Below are positions 6,449 through 10,715 of a stretch of 10,715 nucleotides of DNA, one piece after another. Under the pieces are notes generated by a model. The model did not search any database, had not been told where the DNA came from, and was given only the letters and a program-made list of their open reading frames with translations. Position numbers and translations under genes: made by a program. How positions within the stretch are numbered: the stretch's first letter is position 1; every line of letters begins with the position of its first letter. This DNA comes from Verrucomicrobiota bacterium (GTDB lineage Bacteria; Verrucomicrobiota; Verrucomicrobiia; Limisphaerales; UBA9464), in assembly GCA_947464705.1 (NCBI GenBank), contig CANHYD010000050.1, positions 1 to 10,715 on the forward strand, in the 5' to 3' direction.

Positions 6449-7234
6449 ATGTCTGATCGCTTCTGGTACATCTGCAGAGGTCTGTTGCTTTCCTGCGTCT
6501 TGTGGGTGGGCTGCGATGAGCGTCCCTGGGTCAGCGGCAAGGCGGACCCGAAGGAGGAGAACAACTACCGCCAGGCCGAAGCCTATCAGCGGATGAACCA
6601 GTACGCCCGGGCCGTCGAGTACTATCAGCGAGCCTTGGACGTGAACCCCCGCAACGCGGATGCGCACCTCGGGCTGGGGATCATTCACTCCGACTCCGCC
6701 AAGCTCCCCGAGTACGGCTTCGCCTATTATCACCTCCGACGCTATGTCGGCCTTTCCGGGCGTACCAACGACCTGATCGTCAACCAACTCATCCGGGCCA
6801 CCGGCCTGCGTCTGGCCGAACTGCATGCCGACACCATCGGCAAGATCCAAACCCAAGGTCAACTGGAGCAGATGCGGCGGGAAAACGACGAGTTGCGCAA
6901 GTCCGTGTTGTCCTTGAGCAACCAACTCTATTCAGCCTCGCCCCGCATGACGACGCCCGCACTCCAGGTGGCCAGTCCCACCAACGGAACTATCGCGGCA
7001 CCGGTCCGCGCCCTGGGCACTGCCCCCAAGACGACAGATGCCCCGACCCGACCGGTGGCCCGAGCGGTCGAACCCCGCAAGCCATCCACCCCCAAGACCT
7101 ACACGCTGAAATCCGGCGACACCTTGGCCAAGATTGCCAAGGCTCAGGGAATCACTTTGCAGCAGCTTCAGGCTGCCAATCCCGGCGTGGACACCCGCAA
7201 GCTCAAGCCGGGTGTCGAGATACGGGTTCCCTGA
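6449..7234 (+). CDS. TPR and LysM domain envelope lipoprotein
   Basis: The 261-residue product has a hydrophobic N-terminal signal (about 5-21) ending WVGC, so Cys22 is a likely lipidation site; Trp at -3 is atypical for a lipobox, leaving a plain signal peptide possible. Residues about 38-80 form tetratricopeptide helices (YRQAEAYQRMNQYARAVEYYQRALDVNP). A short coiled coil follows (about 137-158, EQMRRENDELRKSVLSLSNQL). A flexible Pro/Ala/Thr-rich linker (about 162-214) leads to a C-terminal LysM domain (about 216-261, YTLKSGDTLAKIAKAQGI ... AANPGVDTRKLKPG), which binds the N-acetylglucosamine chain of peptidoglycan. The protein probably bridges membrane and cell wall, with the TPR part recruiting partners. 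It begins a likely three-gene unit: the next gene starts 25 bases after its stop. No clear ribosome-binding site precedes the ATG. The residues after Cys22 are Asp-Glu, a retention signal for the inner membrane in E. coli, untested in this lineage. Confidence 0.87.
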   Translation: MSDRFWYICRGLLLSCVLWVGCDERPWVSGKADPKEENNYRQAEAYQRMNQYARAVEYYQRALDVNPRNADAHLGLGIIHSDSAKLPEYGFAYYHLRRYVGLSGRTNDLIVNQLIRATGLRLAELHADTIGKIQTQGQLEQMRRENDELRKSVLSLSNQLYSASPRMTTPALQVASPTNGTIAAPVRALGTAPKTTDAPTRPVARAVEPRKPSTPKTYTLKSGDTLAKIAKAQGITLQQLQAANPGVDTRKLKPGVEIRVP

Positions 7235-7259
7235 AAAACAGGGATACCCCATCAGAACC

Positions 7260-8054
7260 ATGGCTTCCCGGATCGCCCTGATTGCCTCCGCCCTCTTCTG
7301 GGTGCTGATGAATGGGCTGTTGTGGCAGGCTGAATGGGGAGACCGTTTCACCTCGGGTTCCGAACTCTCACCGGATCTGATTTGGCAGAAGATCTTGGAT
7401 TCGCCGGACTCCAGCGTACTCAGCATCCGTCACCAAGGCCGAACCCTCGGTTCGTTGGAATGGCACCCGTCCATCCTGGAAGCCTCCCGCAGCAATGGCA
7501 CAGCCATCGAGGGCATGGTCTCCGCACCGGCCGGACACTTGATCCGAGTCTCTACCCGCTTTCATGGCAGCGACTCCCCCTTGGACCGACTCATGATCCT
7601 GGGCACCGTAGAATTATCGCCGTCCAACACCTGGGAAAAACTCCAGGCCAGGGTCGACCATCGCCCCAAGAGCTGGGAGATCCACGCCGAGGCTGGGTCC
7701 GACCAAATCCGGATGATCTATGAGGCCGGGCGCCAGCGCTTCGAGCAAACCTTCGAGACTCGCAACCGGGCTGCCCTGCAGCTCATGTTGGCCCCATACC
7801 TCACGGCCCTACCCGCCGGACTCATTCCCGACAACATCCTGAGCCGTCCCGATTCACTGACCCGAAGCGTTTCCATCGAGGCCCGATCCGACTGGATGCA
7901 AATCGGCCGCAGTCGCGTGCGGGTTTATCGCCTGAGCGCCCGATTGCCCGGACAACTGGAGGCCACCGCCTTCATCAGTCGCGCCGGAGAATTACTGAAG
8001 ATCCAACTGCCCGACCGCCTCCAGTTGGTCAACGATGCCATCGTCGGACGCTGA
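7260..8054 (+). CDS. Membrane-anchored protein of unknown function
   Basis: I do not recognise this 264-residue protein. It has one N-terminal hydrophobic helix (about 3-24, RIALIASALFWVLMNGLLW) that is either a signal anchor or an uncleaved signal peptide, so the rest is probably outside the cytoplasm. The remainder alternates short strand-like stretches and polar turns (for example SSVLSIRHQGRTLGSLEW, LIRVSTRFHG, KSWEIHAEAGSDQIRMIYEAG), suggesting a beta-rich domain of the kind seen in periplasmic lipid- or ligand-handling proteins; that is inference. It sits 25 bases after the TPR-LysM gene and 18 bases before the ABC ATPase gene, so all three are probably co-transcribed. An upstream in-frame ATG at 7134 overlaps the LysM coding region and gives an Arg/Ser-rich extension that hides the hydrophobic start, so ATG 7260 is preferred. 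Confidence 0.8.
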   Translation: MASRIALIASALFWVLMNGLLWQAEWGDRFTSGSELSPDLIWQKILDSPDSSVLSIRHQGRTLGSLEWHPSILEASRSNGTAIEGMVSAPAGHLIRVSTRFHGSDSPLDRLMILGTVELSPSNTWEKLQARVDHRPKSWEIHAEAGSDQIRMIYEAGRQRFEQTFETRNRAALQLMLAPYLTALPAGLIPDNILSRPDSLTRSVSIEARSDWMQIGRSRVRVYRLSARLPGQLEATAFISRAGELLKIQLPDRLQLVNDAIVGR

Positions 8055-8072
8055 ACGAGGAAACCCTCCCCA

Positions 8073-8816
8073 ATGATTGAACTGGAAGGCCTGACCAAAG
8101 ACTTCGGATCCCTCCGGGCCGTGAATGGGATCAGCTTGCAGATTCCGCGTGGTGAATTTTTCGCCGTACTGGGGCCCAACGCCGCGGGGAAGACCACCAC
8201 CATCAAAATGATGGTCGGGCTCATCCGGCCGACGGCAGGCCGAGCCCGGATCGCCGGATTCGACATCCAGGAGAACCCCTTGGAAGCTCGTTCTCGCCTG
8301 AGCTACGTTCCTGATTTCCCGTTCCTGTACGAGAAGCTCACGCCCGCCGAGTTCCTGCGATTCACTGGACGCTTGTTTCGGATGCCGGACGCGCAAATTC
8401 GCGAGGGATGTGACGAACTGGTGCCTCGATTCAATCTGGAAGAGTGGCTCCACCAGCCCATCGAATCTCTCAGCCACGGCACCCGCCAACGGATCGCCAT
8501 CGCCAGTGCCCTGCTCCACCGACCGGAGGTCTTCATCATCGACGAACCGATGGTGGGCCTTGACCCGCACCATGCACGGGTGGTGAAGGACATCCTTCGG
8601 GAACGGGCCACCCAAGGTATGACCGTCTTCCTGAGCACTCACCAGGTCAGCGTCGCCGAGGAGATGGCGGACCGCATCGGCGTCTTCCATCAGGGACAAG
8701 TGATCGCTTGCGGCAGCGCCGATGAACTGCGGGCCAGATCCCAAACGAGTGGAACTCTGGAGGCGGCGTTCTTGGCGCTCACCCGAGGTAGCCAGAGACA
8801 GCCAGAAGCGGCTTGA
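8073..8816 (+). CDS. ABC transporter ATP-binding protein (EcsA-like)
   Basis: A complete 247-residue ABC ATPase. Walker A is GPNAAGKT (34-41), the signature motif is LSHGT (133-137, in place of LSGGQ, a variant common in ABC-2 type systems), Walker B is VFIIDEP (153-159), the D-loop follows as GLD, and the switch histidine is His190 in STHQ. The Q-loop segment reads YVPDFPFLYEKLT, with Asp81 where Gln is usual, similar to EcsA-type ATPases. It would power a membrane permease, probably for export or envelope processing. GAGG at 8057-8060 lies 12 bases before the ATG and may be its ribosome-binding site. It ends the likely unit with the TPR-LysM and unknown genes. No permease gene follows: a convergent gene occupies the other strand, so the partner must be encoded elsewhere. 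Confidence 0.94.
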   Translation: MIELEGLTKDFGSLRAVNGISLQIPRGEFFAVLGPNAAGKTTTIKMMVGLIRPTAGRARIAGFDIQENPLEARSRLSYVPDFPFLYEKLTPAEFLRFTGRLFRMPDAQIREGCDELVPRFNLEEWLHQPIESLSHGTRQRIAIASALLHRPEVFIIDEPMVGLDPHHARVVKDILRERATQGMTVFLSTHQVSVAEEMADRIGVFHQGQVIACGSADELRARSQTSGTLEAAFLALTRGSQRQPEAA

Positions 8817-8907
8817 ACGGCCAGAGTCTGGAGAGGAACCCCCTGACGCGGACCACGCCCTGAATCCAGCCCACCGCAGGGTCGAGGTCTTGGCAGATCC
8901 CGAGGGC

Positions 8908-8928
8908 GGACCGCCTGGAGATCGGTCC
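8908..8928 (+). terminator. Weak hairpin downstream of the ABC ATPase gene
   Basis: A 6-bp perfect stem (GGACCG/CGGTCC) with a 9-base loop lies 91 bases after the ABC ATPase stop. No T-run follows. Listed as the best candidate end for the three-gene plus-strand unit. Confidence 0.22.
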
Positions 8929-8979
8929 CTACCCAAGACATCGGCTGCAGAATCAGCCCAATAAACCCAACTCGCCCGA

Positions 8980-8999
8980 CAGGCAGGACTCAATGCCTG
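8980..8999 (-). terminator. Weak hairpin downstream of the minus-strand membrane protein gene
   Basis: A 6-bp perfect stem (CAGGCA/TGCCTG) with an 8-base loop, 63 bases past the stop codon of the minus-strand gene. No T-run follows in that direction. Confidence 0.2.
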
Positions 9000-9062
9000 G
9001 GATCGGATAGGAACATTCCTCCGAAAGTGCCGTTTCCGAGACCAGGACAATGTTGCTGGGAT

Positions 9063-10715
9063 CTAGTTGCCTCCGCCCGAGTGGACATCCTCCGGATTCA
9101 TCGCCTTCGGAGCCGAGCTCAGGAGTTGTTGGGCCAGCTTGCTCAAGCGCAGGTTTTCTCGCTCTAGACGCTCCAATTCGGTGGTGATGAAGAACACGTC
9201 CCCGCGATCCATCTCCTTCTCGACGGAGGCGATGGCATTGTTGAGCCCCTTGTCTCCGACTGTGTTCGCCGTTTCCTTGAGTGAGGTGATGCGGTTCCAG
9301 GCCGCCTTACGTTGTCCGTGTGAAAGGGCGGTACGGGCGAAGGTGAGTGTCTCCTTGGTCTCGGTGTTGACCGCCTGAAGCATCTTGCCATACGCGTGAC
9401 TGTTGAGCCCCGACTGTTCCTGAGCCTCCTCGAAAGGGGTCTTGCTCGAAGCCACTTCTTCCAAGGTCTTGGTCAGCTCTTCGGTGTTCATCACGGCCGA
9501 GCAGAAAATCACCTCCACCTCGGAAAAGCGCAGATCCGATTTGATCCGTTTGCCAAAATCGGCGCCTGAGTTTTCGCCATCACCAACCCCCACCAAGCAC
9601 AGGCGGACCACCAAGCCTCCGTCCATCATCTTCCACGCCTCCTCGGTCGAAGCAGCCTCCATCACGTCCAACTCGAGGCCCGAGATGCACGATAGCAACC
9701 GGGCGCGATTCCCCAAGTCTTCGTCCACGACCAAAACCGTGTGCCGGGATCGGGCCGGTTTGTCCGCATCCGAGGGTGCTTCGATCCGGACGAACTCCGT
9801 GTGCTCTCGCAGTGCCGGTTCTAGGCTCTGGATCTCGTCGGGGAGAACTTCTAACACGATGCCCAACTGCCCGCCTTTGCCGAGTGTCGAACGCCCCCGG
9901 CCGTGAATCGCCGTCAGCCAAGTTTCCCAGGGGCTGGCGGACACCTGCTGCCGCAAGGTCACCACCTCATCCGCCAGCGGAGCCAGCTTGTCCACTTCGG
10001 ACCTCAGCACCTTGTTCGAACCCTCCAGCTCACGGATTCGGGTCGCATACTTGGCGATATTTTCAGCCATCTTGGCATCGGCACCACTCACCGGGGCCGC
10101 CTGCTGAATGGCCTGGGTGATGGTCTTCTGAAGGGATCGAACCTGAAACCACAGGAGCGTGAGTCCGATGGCACCCAAGATACACCCCCCCGAGGCCGCC
10201 ATGAATTTGATTTGGCCCGTTTCCTTTAAATCTTTGTTCGAGTACTGGATGAGGGATCGTTCCAAAACCCCCAGCCGGGATTCCAATTCATCGCGAGTGA
10301 CCCTCAAACGAGCCCGGATCTTGGGTAGATCCTGATCGCCGTAGGGTTGGCGAAAGTTGATGAAATCCGGTAGAAATCGCTCCTGGAAAATCGCTTCCAG
10401 CTGCTGGAATGCCTTCTGGTTGTCTGGCTTGAGTCCGGACTCGGTCATCAACTTCAACCCGGCCGTCATGGAATCTTTCATTCCCGCCAATTGGCGGGCC
10501 AGATCGGCGGGATAGGAGTCCGGATCATCCGCGAGCAGCCTTCCCAACAACGCGAGTTCCAAGCGAACTTGCTGGGCTCCGTCGCGGGCTAGGGTGTGCT
10601 TCTTGAGCAAATCTGCGGGCTTGGACCCCAGAGCGATGTCCAAGATCAATCCCAGAACCGCGATGCTAACGATCGCTACAACCGAGGTGAACCACGCCTG
10701 ACGAAGGATTGTTTG
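9063..10715 (-). CDS. Two-helix membrane protein with receiver-like and HPt-like domains, both apparently degenerate (5' partial)
   Basis: The frame runs off the right edge, so about 550 C-terminal residues are visible and the true start lies outside; a TTG at 10649 is not a convincing start because it falls within the first membrane helix. Order: transmembrane helix 1 (bases about 10697-10629); a roughly 140-residue, probably extracytoplasmic helical region (to about 10210); transmembrane helix 2 (10205-10140, GCILGAIGLTLLWFQV); a coiled coil with repeated leucine/charge pattern (about 10135-9930); a linker; a receiver-like domain from about 9743 (HTVLVVDEDLG, with FCSA as the later conserved strand); and a helical C-terminus (about 9390-9120) resembling an HPt domain (ITSLKETANTVG). 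The acidic pocket (Asp, Glu at 9717-9725) remains, but Gly at 9588-9590 occupies the expected phosphoacceptor position, and Thr at 9285-9287 the expected HPt histidine. The layout suggests a sensor or scaffold of a signalling system. No kinase domain is visible. The HPt call is the less certain one. Confidence 0.75.
   Translation of the reverse strand, partial: QTILRQAWFTSVVAIVSIAVLGLILDIALGSKPADLLKKHTLARDGAQQVRLELALLGRLLADDPDSYPADLARQLAGMKDSMTAGLKLMTESGLKPDNQKAFQQLEAIFQERFLPDFINFRQPYGDQDLPKIRARLRVTRDELESRLGVLERSLIQYSNKDLKETGQIKFMAASGGCILGAIGLTLLWFQVRSLQKTITQAIQQAAPVSGADAKMAENIAKYATRIRELEGSNKVLRSEVDKLAPLADEVVTLRQQVSASPWETWLTAIHGRGRSTLGKGGQLGIVLEVLPDEIQSLEPALREHTEFVRIEAPSDADKPARSRHTVLVVDEDLGNRARLLSCISGLELDVMEAASTEEAWKMMDGGLVVRLCLVGVGDGENSGADFGKRIKSDLRFSEVEVIFCSAVMNTEELTKTLEEVASSKTPFEEAQEQSGLNSHAYGKMLQAVNTETKETLTFARTALSHGQRKAAWNRITSLKETANTVGDKGLNNAIASVEKEMDRGDVFFITTELERLERENLRLSKLAQQLLSSAPKAMNPEDVHSGGGN

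Larger units (their letters stand above)
8817..9062. other. Convergent intergenic region with two short hairpins
   Basis: This 246-base gap separates the ends of two convergent genes. It contains GGACCG (8908-8913) pairing with CGGTCC (8923-8928) over 9 bases, and CAGGCA (8980-8985) pairing with TGCCTG (8994-8999) over 8 bases. Either could help end transcription from its side, but neither has a T-tract. Otherwise no gene or repeat was seen. Confidence 0.5.

Noticed and set aside
7134..7259. Longer upstream start for the unknown membrane-anchored protein
   Set aside because: It overlaps the LysM coding region by about 100 bases and adds an Arg/Ser-rich lead ahead of a good N-terminal hydrophobic helix.
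7992..9050. Minus-strand open frame of 352 codons opposite the ABC ATPase gene
   Set aside because: The plus strand there carries all ABC ATPase motifs; the antisense product has no family features.
9309..9329. His in the ALSHGQRK segment as the HPt phosphorylation site
   Set aside because: It lies before the helix carrying the LKxxA pattern and does not fit the HPt spacing, so the expected site is the Thr at 9285-9287.
1..10715. CRISPR arrays, tRNA or rRNA genes, transposases or integrases
   Set aside because: No repeat-spacer pattern, cloverleaf, rRNA core sequence or recombinase motif was found on either strand by eye.

Overview
The window is GC-rich bacterial chromosome with dense, mostly plus-strand genes, short intergenic gaps and few clear Shine-Dalgarno sequences. 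The gene mix suggests the Verrucomicrobiota/PVC group: an FtsZ tail, a YifB/ComM ATPase with a PVC-looking variant motif, an exported xylose-isomerase-like TIM barrel, an ECF sigma factor without a neighbouring anti-sigma gene, and a TPR-LysM lipoprotein. That placement is inference from protein style, not from a marker gene. No rRNA, tRNA, CRISPR array, insertion sequence or integrase was seen.

Layout, left to right. (1) 1-413 is the 3' end of a gene whose product ends in an FtsZ-like C-terminal peptide. (2) 465-1103 encodes a GNAT-like protein with a C-terminal membrane helix and a degraded acetyl-CoA loop. (3) 1104-1664 is a roughly 560-base stretch without a convincing gene, holding several inverted repeats. 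(4) 1665-3188 encodes a YifB/ComM-family AAA+ ATPase. (5) 3266-4084 encodes an exported sugar-phosphate isomerase/epimerase-like protein. (6) 4165-4833 encodes an ECF-type sigma factor. (7) 4956-6380 is argH, the last enzyme of arginine synthesis. (8) 6449-8816 looks like one transcription unit of three genes: a TPR-LysM envelope lipoprotein, an unrecognised membrane-anchored protein, and an EcsA-like ABC ATPase with no permease gene beside it. (9) On the minus strand, 9063 to the right edge encodes most of a two-helix membrane protein that carries a receiver-like domain and a C-terminal HPt-like helical domain.

The genes do not form one obvious pathway. FtsZ and the TPR-LysM lipoprotein belong to division and the envelope, argH is housekeeping, and ComM acts on DNA during transformation. 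The most unusual object is the minus-strand protein at the right edge: it has the layout of a signalling phosphorelay protein, but by eye the phosphoacceptor aspartate and the phosphorylated histidine are both replaced. It may be a catalytically silent scaffold or sensor. The membrane-tethered degenerate GNAT protein directly after the FtsZ gene is a second candidate for an undescribed function.
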